A stretch of DNA of 64,000 nucleotides, from assembly GCF_002368395.1 (NCBI RefSeq), contig NZ_AP018254.1, positions 5,642,001-5,706,000 of the forward strand, in the 5' to 3' direction. Shown here one piece after another: positions 54,073 through 63,693 of this stretch (position 1 is the first letter of the stretch; the number at the start of each line of letters is the position of its first letter). The DNA comes from Calothrix sp. NIES-3974 (GTDB lineage Bacteria > Cyanobacteriota > Cyanobacteriia > Cyanobacteriales > Nostocaceae). Position numbers and translations under genes: made by a program. A model generated the notes under the pieces. That model searched no databases and was not told where the DNA came from. It saw only the letters and a list, made by a program, of their open reading frames with translations.

Positions 54073-56280
54073 ATGTTAAACAAAATTGGACAACATCTAT
54101 CAAGTATAACTCCGAAATATCAACCCGTGCGTCGCACACCAACTCTACTACAAATGGAAGCTGTGGAGTGCGGAGCAGCATCTTTGGGGATGATTTTGGC
54201 TTATCACGGTAGGATTGTCCCCTTAACGGAATTACGACAAGCTTGTGGAATTTCTCGCGATGGTAGTAAGGCTTCTAACGTCTTAAATGCAGCGAAAAGC
54301 TACGGTTTACAAGCAAAAGGTTTTAAAGTTGATATTGAAGGATTAAAACAGCTTAAGTGTCCCTATATTGTTTTTTGGAATTTTAACCATTTTCTCGTGG
54401 TTGAAGGTTTTCGCGGTCAGTATGTTTTTTTGAATGACCCAGCAAGTGGACGTAGAAGAATTTCTTTAACTGAATTTAGCGATGCATTTACAGGTGTTGT
54501 TTTAGTTTTTGAGAAAGGTCCAGAATTTAAAAAGGGTGGTAGTAAACCCAGTGTAATTCTTTCTTTAGTTTCCCGTTTACGTGGTTCATTTTGGCCACTT
54601 TTATATTCGGTTTTAGCTGGCTTTTTCCTGGTGTTACCTGGTTTAGCCATGCCGACATTTTCCCAATTCTTTGTCAACGAAGTTTTAATTAAAAATAATA
54701 CCGATTGGGTACGTCAGTTGGTATTCGCCATGATGTTTACCGCTTTAATTAGCGGTTTATTAACACGATTACAGCTACAATTATTACGGCGAATGCGCAT
54801 TAAGTTGGCCATGGCAATGTCCAGTAAATTTATTTGGCATTTACTCCATCTACCTGTCAGTTTTTATGACCAAAGATTTGCCGGAGAAATCAGCAGTCGT
54901 ATTCAATTAAACGACAGACTAGCAAGTTTATTATCAGGAAAATTAGCAACCACTGTCATCTCAGCAGTGATGGTAATTTTCTACGGCATTGTGATGTGGC
55001 AATACGATAAAATTTTAACTTTAATCGGGATTACTTTTGTTTTAATTAATTTAATCGCGTTACAATGGGTAGCTCGATTACGAACGGATACCAATGTGCG
55101 TTTAATGCAGGAGCAAGGAAAGGTCAGTGGTGTAGCTATTTCCGGACTCCAAAGTATGGAAACCCTCAAAGCCTCTGGTTTAGAATCAGACTTTTTTAAC
55201 CGTTGGGCTGGATATTATGCTAAATCCATTAACGTCCGTCAAGACATGGATAATCTCAACCAAAAACTCGGAACTCTACCAGCATTTTTATCGGGTGTCA
55301 CCTCCATGTTACTGTTAGCGGTTGGTGGTCTGCGGGTGATGGATGGAGTCATGGATATTGGGATGTTAGTTGCATTTCAATCCCTAATGCAGCAGTTTAT
55401 GCAACCCGTTAACCAACTGATTAGTTTAGGTGGAGATTTACAGGAACTAGAAGGAAGTTTAAATCGTTTAGATGATGTTTTACGTAACCCCACCGTTGAA
55501 CCTCAAAATACCTCATCAGAACAAATTTGGAATTTTGCCAATCCGAAATTAGAAGGATATTTAGAATTAAAAAATATTACCTTTGGCTATAATCGCAACG
55601 CTGCACCTTTGATTGAAAACTTGAGTTTATCTTTGCAACCAGGTCAACGGGTAGCCCTAGTTGGTGGTAGTGGTTCTGGAAAATCAACAGTTGCTAAATT
55701 AGTTGCTGGTTTGTATGAACCTTGGAGTGGTGAAATTTATTTAGATGGATTACCAAAATCCCAAATTCCCCATCAAGTTTTAATTAATTCGATGGCAACT
55801 ATTGAACAGGATATTATGCTATTTGCCGGAACAGTACGCGATAATTTGACTCTCTGGGACACCACTATTCCTGATAGTAGTTTAATGCAAGCTTGCCGTG
55901 ATGCCGCAGTTCACGAAATTGTTTTATCTTTACCTGGTGGTTATAATGCTGACCTGTTGGAAGGAGCAACTAATTTAAGCGGTGGACAACGACAACGTTT
56001 GGAAATTGCTCGCGCTTTAGTGAATAATCCTTCGATTCTATTGATGGATGAAGCTACTAGTGCATTAGATGCAGAAACGGAAAAAATTATCGATCAAAAT
56101 ATACGTTTGCGTGGATGTACTTGTTTAATCGTTGCTCACCGTTTAAGCACTATTCGTGATTGTGATGAAATTATTGTACTGGAGCGTGGTAAAGTCGTTC
56201 AACGAGGAAGCCATGACCAATTAAGTCAAGTTGAGGGACATTATTTACAGTTAATTAAAAGCGAGGGGGGAAGTCTTTAG
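54073..56280 (+). CDS. Peptidase-containing ABC exporter (C39, NHLP/bacteriocin type), orphan
   Basis: A 735-residue protein from the ATG at 54073; a TTG at 54067 is possible. The C39 peptidase domain (residues 1-140) keeps its triad: Cys33 in MEAVECGAASLGM, His106 in NFNHFLVVEGF and Asp122 in LNDPASGRR. A six-helix ABC membrane domain (about 160-460) and the ATPase follow: Walker A GGSGSGKST with Lys537, signature LSGGQRQR, Walker B ILLMDEATSALD. This is the class that cleaves Gly-Gly or NHLP leaders and exports the peptide. No leader peptide, HlyD adaptor or modifying enzyme is nearby. Confidence 0.85.
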   Translation: MLNKIGQHLSSITPKYQPVRRTPTLLQMEAVECGAASLGMILAYHGRIVPLTELRQACGISRDGSKASNVLNAAKSYGLQAKGFKVDIEGLKQLKCPYIVFWNFNHFLVVEGFRGQYVFLNDPASGRRRISLTEFSDAFTGVVLVFEKGPEFKKGGSKPSVILSLVSRLRGSFWPLLYSVLAGFFLVLPGLAMPTFSQFFVNEVLIKNNTDWVRQLVFAMMFTALISGLLTRLQLQLLRRMRIKLAMAMSSKFIWHLLHLPVSFYDQRFAGEISSRIQLNDRLASLLSGKLATTVISAVMVIFYGIVMWQYDKILTLIGITFVLINLIALQWVARLRTDTNVRLMQEQGKVSGVAISGLQSMETLKASGLESDFFNRWAGYYAKSINVRQDMDNLNQKLGTLPAFLSGVTSMLLLAVGGLRVMDGVMDIGMLVAFQSLMQQFMQPVNQLISLGGDLQELEGSLNRLDDVLRNPTVEPQNTSSEQIWNFANPKLEGYLELKNITFGYNRNAAPLIENLSLSLQPGQRVALVGGSGSGKSTVAKLVAGLYEPWSGEIYLDGLPKSQIPHQVLINSMATIEQDIMLFAGTVRDNLTLWDTTIPDSSLMQACRDAAVHEIVLSLPGGYNADLLEGATNLSGGQRQRLEIARALVNNPSILLMDEATSALDAETEKIIDQNIRLRGCTCLIVAHRLSTIRDCDEIIVLERGKVVQRGSHDQLSQVEGHYLQLIKSEGGSL

Positions 56281-56862
56281 GATTATTCAATTTTGGATTT
56301 TGGGGAAAGTTGGGAAACAGAAGTTACCGGGAAGATTTTCTTTGTTACAAAGTTCTACGGGGGAGTATCCCCCCGCAGACTTTGCGCTTTCCGGTAAACT
56401 TCGGGGGAGATTTATTCTTCCGCTAAACTTTCCCAGACGGATTTTGGATTACCCTTACGGTGTAACGAATTGTAAACAACTTTCCCAGCCTTGCGTTGGC
56501 GAAGTCTGTCCGCAGGACTTATACTTCCTTCCCCTGCATTCCACCGTCATGACATACCTTGATTTTTTAACGCCGACTTACTGAGTTGAAAAATATATAT
56601 TTGGTTCCAATTATCACGAGAAAAAGCATTCGATAATACACCTAATCTTGTGGGTATGGGAATTATCTGATATCCTGAATAAAGATATATTGCATCAGGC
56701 CCGGCAATTTGTGCTGATGAGAGAAAATGTGCTTGCAAGTATTATCTAGGGCTGTACAGAAAATTGCGGGTGTCGAGCGCAACAATGAGACTTAGAAAAC
56801 CATTTGAAACAGTAATTTAAATACCCAATTAGATTCATTTCCAGTAACTTAGGACAAATTAT
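56281..56862. other. Intergenic region with long imperfect inverted repeats
   Basis: Right after the exporter stop, a TTTTGGA heptamer tract (56290-56304) is followed by dense inverted-repeat DNA (56305-56440) with arms such as GGAAAGTT...AACTTTCC, GGGGGAGT...CCCCCC and CCGGGAAGA...TCTTCC. The 94-codon open frame over it is an artefact of the repeats. The rest, up to the GH57 gene, is AT-rich. Confidence 0.6.
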
Positions 56863-59445
56863 ATGACTTCTGCGGCTGAATTCCCAGCAGGTGCTGGTTT
56901 TGTGCCTTCGTCAGAGCGAGAAAATAGTCATGATCCCCAATTAGTGACAACCGGGGTATATGTGACAGTACATGGACATTTTTATCAACCACCACGGGAA
57001 AACCCCTATCTAGACACAATTGAGCGTCAACCCGGAGCAGCTCCCTTCCATAACTGGAATGCACGTATCCATAGTGAATGCTATCGTCCCAATGCCTATG
57101 CACGGGTCTTGAACCACCGAGGGGAAGTGGTGGGGATCGTCAACAACTATGAATACATGAGCTTTAATATTGGCCCGACCTTAATGTCGTGGTTAGAACG
57201 CCATGATTTGCAGGTATATCAGCGCATTATTGAAGCCGACCGACTGTCCTGCGATCGCCTGAATGGATATGGAAATGCGATCGCCCAGGTTTACAATCAC
57301 ATAATTATGCCCTTGGCAAATCAACGGGACAAATACACCCAGATTCGCTGGGGAAAATATGATTTTAAATCCCGCTTTGGTCGTGATCCCCAGGGAATGT
57401 GGTTAGCGGAAGCAGCCGTTGATTATGCAACCTTAACGGCTTTAGTCGATGAGGGGATCAAATTTATCGTCTTAGCTCCTTCCCAAGCCCAACGCTGTCG
57501 TCCCTTACCCAATGAATGGGAGCAACAACCCGAATGGCATGAAGTCGGTGGTAGTCAAATTGATCCCACCCGACCCTACCGATGCTATTTAAAAAATGAT
57601 GGCGCAAATCCCCGTTATATTGATATATTTTTCTATGATGGGCCCATATCCCGTGACATGGGCTTTAGTGATGTGGTCTACAGTTCTAGCCATTTAGCAG
57701 GAAGAATCGGAGCCGCAGTCCGGGGTGAACACCAAGCCCAATTAATCTCCGTAGCCACCGATGGGGAAACCTTTGGTCACCATAAACGCGGTACCGAAAA
57801 AACCCTCGCCTACGCCTTCACCCATGAATTTCCCCAACGGGGTTGGACTGTCACCAACTTTGCCCATTATTTAAGCCTCCATCCCCCCACCTGGGAAGTC
57901 GAACTCAAACCCGTCACCGCTTGGAGTTGTGCCCATGGGGTCGATCGCTGGCAAGATGATTGTGGTTGTGGTGGAGCTCCCGGATGGCACTTAAAATGGC
58001 GCAGACCCCTACGGGATAGTTTGGATTGGTTACGCGATCGCTTAATCAAAATTTACGAACAACAAGCCCAGCTTTTATTCAGCGACCCCTGGTTAGCGAG
58101 GGACGAGTATATCCAGGTAATTCGCGATCGCACTCCAGAAACCGTGAGTGCATTTTTGCAGCGTCACCAAAACCACCCCCTCACCGACAGCGAACGGGTA
58201 GACGCACTGCGATTATTGGAAATGCAGCGCCATGCTTTGCTAATGTATACTAGCTGTGGTTGGTTCTTTGAAGAAGTATCCCGTCCCGAAGGTACACAAA
58301 TCCTCCGCTATGCAGCTCGCGCTTTAGAATTAGCAGCCGATGTATCAGGAGTTCAACTAGAACGGGAATTCATGAAACGTTTGGCGACCATTCCCAGCAA
58401 CATTGACGAATTTATTAATGGTGAAAAAATATACCAAAAACTAGTCCTCACTTCCCAAGTCACCATTGAACAGGTTGCAGCTCACCATGCTATTACCTCC
58501 CTGTTTAACAATCACCACTTCCACGAAAATAATTCCGCAACCGCCAATCGCGTTTATTGCTATACCGTCCATCAAAGTGATTATACATTGCAACGGATGG
58601 GAGCCTTGACCTTGGGAGTCGGTAATATTGAGCTAGTATCCGATATTACTTGGGAAAGTCGGAATTTAGTCTTTGCCGTCCTGCATTTAGGAGGATGGGA
58701 TTTCCACTGCTGTATTCAACCCTTTGAAGGTAGGCGCAAATACAGCGAAATCAAAGAACGATTATTTTCCTCCTTACAAAAAGCCAGCGCTGCCCAAACT
58801 ATTTTAGACATGGCCCAGTTATTTGGCGAGAAAAGTTACAGTTTGCAAGACCTATTTGCCGAAGAACGACACAAAATCATGCGTACCCTCACCCAGGAAA
58901 CCCTCGGTAGATTAGACCAATTATATCACCAAGTATATCGGGATAATTACGGGGTAATTATGGCATTCCATCGGGATGAGTTAACCGTACCCCAGGAATT
59001 GCAAGTTGCTGCTGAAGTAGCTTTAGGACACCAATGCTTAACCAAATTGCAGAGCCTAGAACGGGATATCAATGATGTGGCAGCAAGTAATAATTACCTA
59101 GTGGAATTAAGTGCGATCGCCACGGAAGCCAAACATCTACGGGCGAATTTAAATATTCCGGCAGCGAAGGTATTATTAGAGCAATTAATATCTCGTTTGT
59201 TATGGCAAATCCTGTACGGTAACAATCTCAATTTGGAGATAGAAATCGAGCGATTGGAAAGTTTAATTCGGGTCGGTAATGCCCTGAACTTAGGAGTTTC
59301 CCTCGATAGTGTCCAGGAAATGTATGTCACTTACCTACATCAGCAGATATTACCACAGGTGAAACAGAGTGGCGATACCCATCCCCATCGACAATTACTA
59401 CAGTTAGGACACACCCTCAAAGTCGATGTCAGCGCTTGGTTGTAG
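56863..59445 (+). CDS. GH57-type glycosyl hydrolase with DUF3536
   Basis: An 860-residue cytoplasmic protein. The N-terminal GH57 part begins YVTVHGHFYQPPRENPYLD (about residues 31-49), followed by YEYMSFNIGPTLMSWLE, KFIVLAPSQAQR and VATDGETFGHHKRGTEKTL (catalytic region with His pairs). The C-terminal half (residues about 480-860) matches DUF3536 (FLHEN-type helical repeats; LARYAARALELAADVSG). Members are common in cyanobacteria and are taken to act on alpha-glucans such as glycogen; exact activity is unknown. Alone in the region; no other glycogen genes. Confidence 0.85.
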   Translation: MTSAAEFPAGAGFVPSSERENSHDPQLVTTGVYVTVHGHFYQPPRENPYLDTIERQPGAAPFHNWNARIHSECYRPNAYARVLNHRGEVVGIVNNYEYMSFNIGPTLMSWLERHDLQVYQRIIEADRLSCDRLNGYGNAIAQVYNHIIMPLANQRDKYTQIRWGKYDFKSRFGRDPQGMWLAEAAVDYATLTALVDEGIKFIVLAPSQAQRCRPLPNEWEQQPEWHEVGGSQIDPTRPYRCYLKNDGANPRYIDIFFYDGPISRDMGFSDVVYSSSHLAGRIGAAVRGEHQAQLISVATDGETFGHHKRGTEKTLAYAFTHEFPQRGWTVTNFAHYLSLHPPTWEVELKPVTAWSCAHGVDRWQDDCGCGGAPGWHLKWRRPLRDSLDWLRDRLIKIYEQQAQLLFSDPWLARDEYIQVIRDRTPETVSAFLQRHQNHPLTDSERVDALRLLEMQRHALLMYTSCGWFFEEVSRPEGTQILRYAARALELAADVSGVQLEREFMKRLATIPSNIDEFINGEKIYQKLVLTSQVTIEQVAAHHAITSLFNNHHFHENNSATANRVYCYTVHQSDYTLQRMGALTLGVGNIELVSDITWESRNLVFAVLHLGGWDFHCCIQPFEGRRKYSEIKERLFSSLQKASAAQTILDMAQLFGEKSYSLQDLFAEERHKIMRTLTQETLGRLDQLYHQVYRDNYGVIMAFHRDELTVPQELQVAAEVALGHQCLTKLQSLERDINDVAASNNYLVELSAIATEAKHLRANLNIPAAKVLLEQLISRLLWQILYGNNLNLEIEIERLESLIRVGNALNLGVSLDSVQEMYVTYLHQQILPQVKQSGDTHPHRQLLQLGHTLKVDVSAWL

Positions 59446-59785
59446 TTGCTAGAAGTCGGGCTTTTTAGCTCGACTTGATCCATTTTTCCGAAAACCTCAA
59501 CTTGACCCATTGTGCTGAGGGGTGACGAAAACCTCTGAATATATCCTACCGAAATCAAGAAACTCAGCAAACATCTTCCAACTTGGATCCTGATCTGAAT
59601 TTGTTAGACATCACTGCACCACACCGCAGATAAACCTGAATTCCCACCCAAGCTCTATTCCCCATTCCCTATTCCCTCACCCCAAAAATCTGCCAAAAGA
59701 TAAAAATATCTGGCGGAAAATGGGTATTTAGATCCTCAATGAGTGCTAAAGTTGCAAAGATATAGTGTAAGTCTCAGCGAGTATC
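59446..59785. other. Intergenic region upstream of slt
   Basis: About 340 bp. AGGTTTTCG occurs twice (59502, 59529, in opposite senses), around CTCGACTTGATCCAT, giving an imperfect hairpin (59470-59545) that may end the GH57 transcript. TATAGTGTAAG at 59761 precedes the slt ATG. Confidence 0.45.
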
Positions 59786-62071
59786 ATGCTGAAGAAGCTA
59801 CAAAAAAAGCAAATCTCTATTCTTCTAGGAGCAGGGTTGTGCGCGTTTTTAGCGGGTGCAATGTTTTCTGCACCGGAAATTGGTAAAACTTTGGGGAAAT
59901 TATTGCGTTTTAACCAAACTTCCACCGAACGCATTACCGAAGAAACCAAAGCGAAATCCATCGTTTTTCCCCTGGTGACAGAACCAGTGGAAGCACGCGC
60001 GGCAAAATTAACGCAAATAGCCAATAACACCGCCAATTTATCTGGTTTCCAACAACTGGAACGCAGTCGAGCTAGATATCTATTGGCTAGTGACCTATTG
60101 GCAAACGAAAAAACCCAAAAACAAAATGCTCAACAAATCTTAAAACTTTTAGATGGTCTAGAACACGATTACAGCTTGCTGGCTCCTTACGTATTGCTGC
60201 AACGAGCCAGAGTATACGATATTACTGGCAATCCAGGTAAAGCGTCCGACTTACGTCAGCAGGTGGTTAGAGAATATCCTAAACATCCAGCCGTTGTCAA
60301 AGCATATTACTTGATTAGCACTCCAGAATATCAAGAACGAGCGATCGCGGAATTTCCCTCCCATCCCCTCACCTGGGAAATCATGCGTAAGCGTTTAGCC
60401 GAAAACTTTGAGCAACCCCAGTTAAAGTTAAATTTAGCCCGTTACGCCTTTAATCAGCCGGGAATTGGCGATATTCTCAGCAATTTATCCACCGATGCCA
60501 ACCTCAAACCCGAAGACTGGGAGGTCATTGGCAATGCACGCTGGGAAAACAAACAATTTGGTAGTGCAGCCACAGCCTACAGCAAAGCCCCAAAAACTCC
60601 CCGTAATCTCTACCGGATTGGTCGGGGATTACAAATAAGTGGCGATCGCGAACCAGCTTTTACAGCTTACCAGGATTTAATCAATCAATTTCCCCAATCC
60701 TCGGAAGCGGGTATAGGGCTATTGCGGATGGCAGAACTAGTCCCAAGCAATCAAGATGCTTTACCCTTACTAGACCAAATTATCAGTAAATACCCGGAGC
60801 AAGCCCCAGAAGCCTTAGTAAGGAAAGCAAATATCCTCAAACAGCAAAAAGACCAAAAAGGAGCAGCCGCAGCCTATAAATTGCTCCTAGAAAAGTATGC
60901 AAATAGCGAACAAGCCGCAGTGTATCGCTGGGAACAAGCCCAAAACCAAGCGAAAGCCAAAAATTATCAAGCCGCATGGGAATGGGCCCAACCCATCCCC
61001 ACCAACAATCCTAGCAGTATTCTTGCCCCGCGTGCTGGCTTTTGGGTTGGTAAATGGGCAACTAAACTCGGTAAAAACACTGAAGCAAAACAAGCCTACG
61101 AGTATACGTTAGGTGAATTTCCCTTTTCCTATTACGCCTGGCGTTCCGCCGTTGCCCTCGGTTTAAAAGTAGGTGATTTTAATAACCTGCGGCAAATGAA
61201 CCCGGATTTAGTCAAGCGTCAACGTCCCGTTCCCCTAGCAGGTTCAGAAAGTTTTAAAGAACTATACCTCCTGGGACAGGATCGGGATGCATGGTTGCAA
61301 TGGGAAAGCGAATTTACGAATAAAACCCAACCCACCATCGGCGAACAATTTACCGAAGGATTAATGCAACTAGTCAGGAACGAGAACCTCAAAGGGATCA
61401 ACACCGTTTCCACCCTAGAAGACCGGGAAGCACCCGCAGACAAAGCCGAATATCAACAACTCCGCCAACAGATAACCTATTGGCAAGCTAGATATCCCTT
61501 CCCCTACCTCGACTTGATTGAAAAATGGGCCGCAACTTACAAAGTAAATCCCGTAATGGTGACAGCCCTAATCCGTCAAGAATCAAGATTTGAGGCAAAA
61601 GCCAAATCAACGGCTGGTGCAACCGGGTTGATGCAGGTAATGCCAGATACCGCCAAATGGATTGCACCGCAAATTGGCAAAGACATCAAAAACATTAACC
61701 TGGAAGACCCGGAAGATAATATCATGCTCGGTAGTTGGTATCTAGGGCATACCCATGATACTTACAAGAATAACTCCTTGTTGGCGATCGCAAGTTATAA
61801 TGCCGGTCCAGGAAACGTTTCCCGATGGTTACAACAACCCAATATCCCCAAAGACGACCCCGACGAATTCGTAGAAGCAATTCCCTTCAACGAAACCAAA
61901 AACTATGTACGCCAAGTCTTCGGTAACTATTGGAACTACCTGCGGCTATATAACCCGGAAATATCCAACCTCGTCGCCAAATATTCCACCAACCACCCCA
62001 CCATGACCAAACAACAACCCCAATCAACTACCACACCCACAACAAATCAATCACCCGTAGAGAGTAAGTAG
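59786..62071 (+). CDS. slt: Soluble lytic murein transglycosylase with TPR-like superhelix
   Basis: A 761-residue periplasmic enzyme cutting peptidoglycan strands by forming 1,6-anhydro-MurNAc ends. An N-terminal membrane segment/signal (ISILLGAGLCAFLAGAMFSAP) is followed by a long helical superhelix (about residues 50-560; e.g., ATAYSKAPKTPRNLYRIGRGLQ, EAKQAYEYTL), then the SLT domain: MVTALIRQESRFEAKAKS with catalytic Glu599, ATGLMQVMPDTA and the end SYNAGPGNVSRW. Domain order matches Slt70-like enzymes with a cyanobacterial N-terminal half. A palindromic repeat overlaps its stop codon (TAG at 62069-62071). Confidence 0.92.
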   Translation: MLKKLQKKQISILLGAGLCAFLAGAMFSAPEIGKTLGKLLRFNQTSTERITEETKAKSIVFPLVTEPVEARAAKLTQIANNTANLSGFQQLERSRARYLLASDLLANEKTQKQNAQQILKLLDGLEHDYSLLAPYVLLQRARVYDITGNPGKASDLRQQVVREYPKHPAVVKAYYLISTPEYQERAIAEFPSHPLTWEIMRKRLAENFEQPQLKLNLARYAFNQPGIGDILSNLSTDANLKPEDWEVIGNARWENKQFGSAATAYSKAPKTPRNLYRIGRGLQISGDREPAFTAYQDLINQFPQSSEAGIGLLRMAELVPSNQDALPLLDQIISKYPEQAPEALVRKANILKQQKDQKGAAAAYKLLLEKYANSEQAAVYRWEQAQNQAKAKNYQAAWEWAQPIPTNNPSSILAPRAGFWVGKWATKLGKNTEAKQAYEYTLGEFPFSYYAWRSAVALGLKVGDFNNLRQMNPDLVKRQRPVPLAGSESFKELYLLGQDRDAWLQWESEFTNKTQPTIGEQFTEGLMQLVRNENLKGINTVSTLEDREAPADKAEYQQLRQQITYWQARYPFPYLDLIEKWAATYKVNPVMVTALIRQESRFEAKAKSTAGATGLMQVMPDTAKWIAPQIGKDIKNINLEDPEDNIMLGSWYLGHTHDTYKNNSLLAIASYNAGPGNVSRWLQQPNIPKDDPDEFVEAIPFNETKNYVRQVFGNYWNYLRLYNPEISNLVAKYSTNHPTMTKQQPQSTTTPTTNQSPVESK

Positions 62072-62095
62072 AGATGACCCATCGGGTCATCTCTA
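62069..62095. repeat. Palindrome of the GAGACGACCC family with symmetric changes
   Basis: TAGAGATGACCC / GGGTCATCTCTA around ATC: compared with other copies, one base in each arm is changed so that pairing is kept. It begins at the slt stop codon. Confidence 0.75.
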
Positions 62096-62559
62096 TGGGA
62101 GTAGGGAGTGGTAAAAAATACTTTCATGATTTCTAGTGTCAGCAGCACATGCATACTACTCCCTATTTTGCATCTGAAACAGGAAAAGACTAATTTTCCA
62201 GCCACTGAATCGGTTAAATTGAGAAATAATAGAGATACTATGGCAGCTAGCAAGTCTGTTGATTGTAGATGTGGGATTTTGGATGAGGATTCCGTCTCCC
62301 GACCTGTTTGCAAGTCCAGTTTTTAAGTTAAACAGAACCCCCAGACCAGAATCACAATTTCTTCAATCCCTTGCACCTGCCATGAATAAAATTATATTTG
62401 GAAAGTGATGCGACAGGTGTCAATGGGAAAAGCTGATACAGCAAATATTTCACAATCTATAGCCCGCAGGGCTGCTCATTAGAGTAATCCAAAATCCAAA
62501 ATCCAAAATCCAAAATGGTATCAAATACCCCCAGTAATTAATCACAAAACGAGGCGAAT
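62072..62559. other. Intergenic region before ycf3
   Basis: About 490 bp with the palindrome above, a heptamer tract AATCCAAAATCCAAA (62486-62516), an imperfect GCCCGCAGGGCTGC hairpin (62462-62475) and AT-rich DNA. The ycf3 start follows ACGAGGCGAAT. Nothing else recognised. Confidence 0.5.
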
Positions 62560-63081
62560 ATGCCCAGAACGCAAAAAAACGATAACTTTATAGATAAATC
62601 CTTTACCGTCATGGCAGACCTAATCTTAAAAATGCTGCCAGCAAAAAGAAAGTCAAAAGAAGCCTTTGTTTATTACCGCGATGGGATGTCAGCCCAAGCT
62701 GAAGGTGAATATGCCGAAGCCTTAGACTACTACAATGAGGCATTATCCCTAGAAGAAGACCCCAATGACAAAAGTTATATTCTTTACAACATGGGGCTAA
62801 TCTACGCCAGTAACGGCGACCACGACAAGGCAATAGAACTGTATCATCAAGCACTAGAACTGAATCCTCGCCTTCCCCAAGCCCTGAATAACATTGCAGT
62901 TATTTACCACTTCCAAGGAGAAAAAGCGAAAGAAAATGGAGATAATGACGCAGGAGAAGCCCTCTTTGACAAAGCTGCGGATTACTGGATTCGAGCAATT
63001 CGCCTAGCCCCCAATAACTACATCGAAGCACAAAACTGGCTCAAAACCACTGGGCGCTATCAAATTGATGTATTCTTTTAA
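62560..63081 (+). CDS. ycf3: Photosystem I assembly protein Ycf3
   Basis: A 173-residue TPR protein for PSI assembly, found in cyanobacteria and plastids. [27 protein letters not shown] at the N-terminus is diagnostic. Three TPRs follow: [79 protein letters not shown] and [28 protein letters not shown]. Length normal (168-173). In cyanobacteria it acts at the thylakoid membrane surface. Confidence 0.96.
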   Translation: MPRTQKNDNFIDKSFTVMADLILKMLPAKRKSKEAFVYYRDGMSAQAEGEYAEALDYYNEALSLEEDPNDKSYILYNMGLIYASNGDHDKAIELYHQALELNPRLPQALNNIAVIYHFQGEKAKENGDNDAGEALFDKAADYWIRAIRLAPNNYIEAQNWLKTTGRYQIDVFF

Positions 63082-63402
63082 GGAAATTAGAAATACAATA
63101 CAGTCACCTTGCTGAATGCAGAGGGAGTAGGGACTACAGACGACCCGACGGGTCGTCTGTACGGGGAGTGGAGAGTAGGTAGCTAACAGGCGTAGATTTT
63201 TTGTTTCGGTTTGAGTGGGTTGTTCCCCAACGACATTAGGTATAGTGAGTAGGAAGTAGGAGAAAAACAACTTTCATCATCATTTCTGGTGTCAGCATTA
63301 CATGTAGACTACTCCCGATTCCTGTACAGAAGCGATATGTCGCGTCTCTCCCTACCTCAAAAAACGAGTATTTAATCCAAAAATCTAAAATCCAAAATCA
63401 AA
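63082..63402. other. Intergenic region between ycf3 and gatC
   Basis: About 320 bp carrying a GAGACGACCC palindrome variant TACAGACGACCCGACGGG (63135-63161), a GCGATATGTCGCGTC variant of the other palindrome family (63324-63349) and a heptamer tract (63374-63402) abutting the gatC start codon. Confidence 0.6.
63135..63161. repeat. Palindrome of the GAGACGACCC family
   Basis: TACAGACGACCC / GGGTCGTCTGTA around GAC; symmetric TAG-to-TAC change at both ends compared with the typical copy. Confidence 0.75.
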
Positions 63403-63693
63403 ATGATTGACCGCGAACAAGTTCGGAAAGTAGCACTTTTAGCCCGTTTAGATTTAACAGCTGAGGAAGAAGAACAATTCACAACCCAGTTAGGAAGCAT
63501 CCTCGAATATATCGAGCAGTTAAACGAACTCGATGTCAGTGATGTGGAACCAACTACCAGGGCAATTGATGTCGTCAATGTTACCCGCCCTGATAATTTG
63601 CAACCCTATCCAGAAAGGGAAGCAATTTTACAAAGCGCACCGGAACAGGAAGGAGATTATTTTAAAGTACCAAAAATCCTCAATCCAGAGTGA
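63403..63693 (+). CDS. gatC: Asp-tRNA(Asn)/Glu-tRNA(Gln) amidotransferase subunit C
   Basis: A 96-residue GatC, the small subunit stabilising GatA in the transamidation of Glu-tRNA(Gln). Seen: REQVRKVALLARLDLTAEEEEQFTTQLGSILEYIEQLNELDVSDVEP and TRAIDVVNVTRPDNLQPYPEREAILQSAPEQEGDYFKVPKIL, a nearly complete GatC. gatA/gatB are not adjacent, as is usual in cyanobacteria. The ATG follows a heptamer repeat tract directly, with no clear Shine-Dalgarno. Confidence 0.95.
   Translation: MIDREQVRKVALLARLDLTAEEEEQFTTQLGSILEYIEQLNELDVSDVEPTTRAIDVVNVTRPDNLQPYPEREAILQSAPEQEGDYFKVPKILNPE

Noticed and set aside
56300-56584. 94-codon open frame after the ABC exporter, considered as a precursor peptide
   Set aside because: It runs through dense inverted repeats, has no Gly-Gly leader and no good ribosome binding site.
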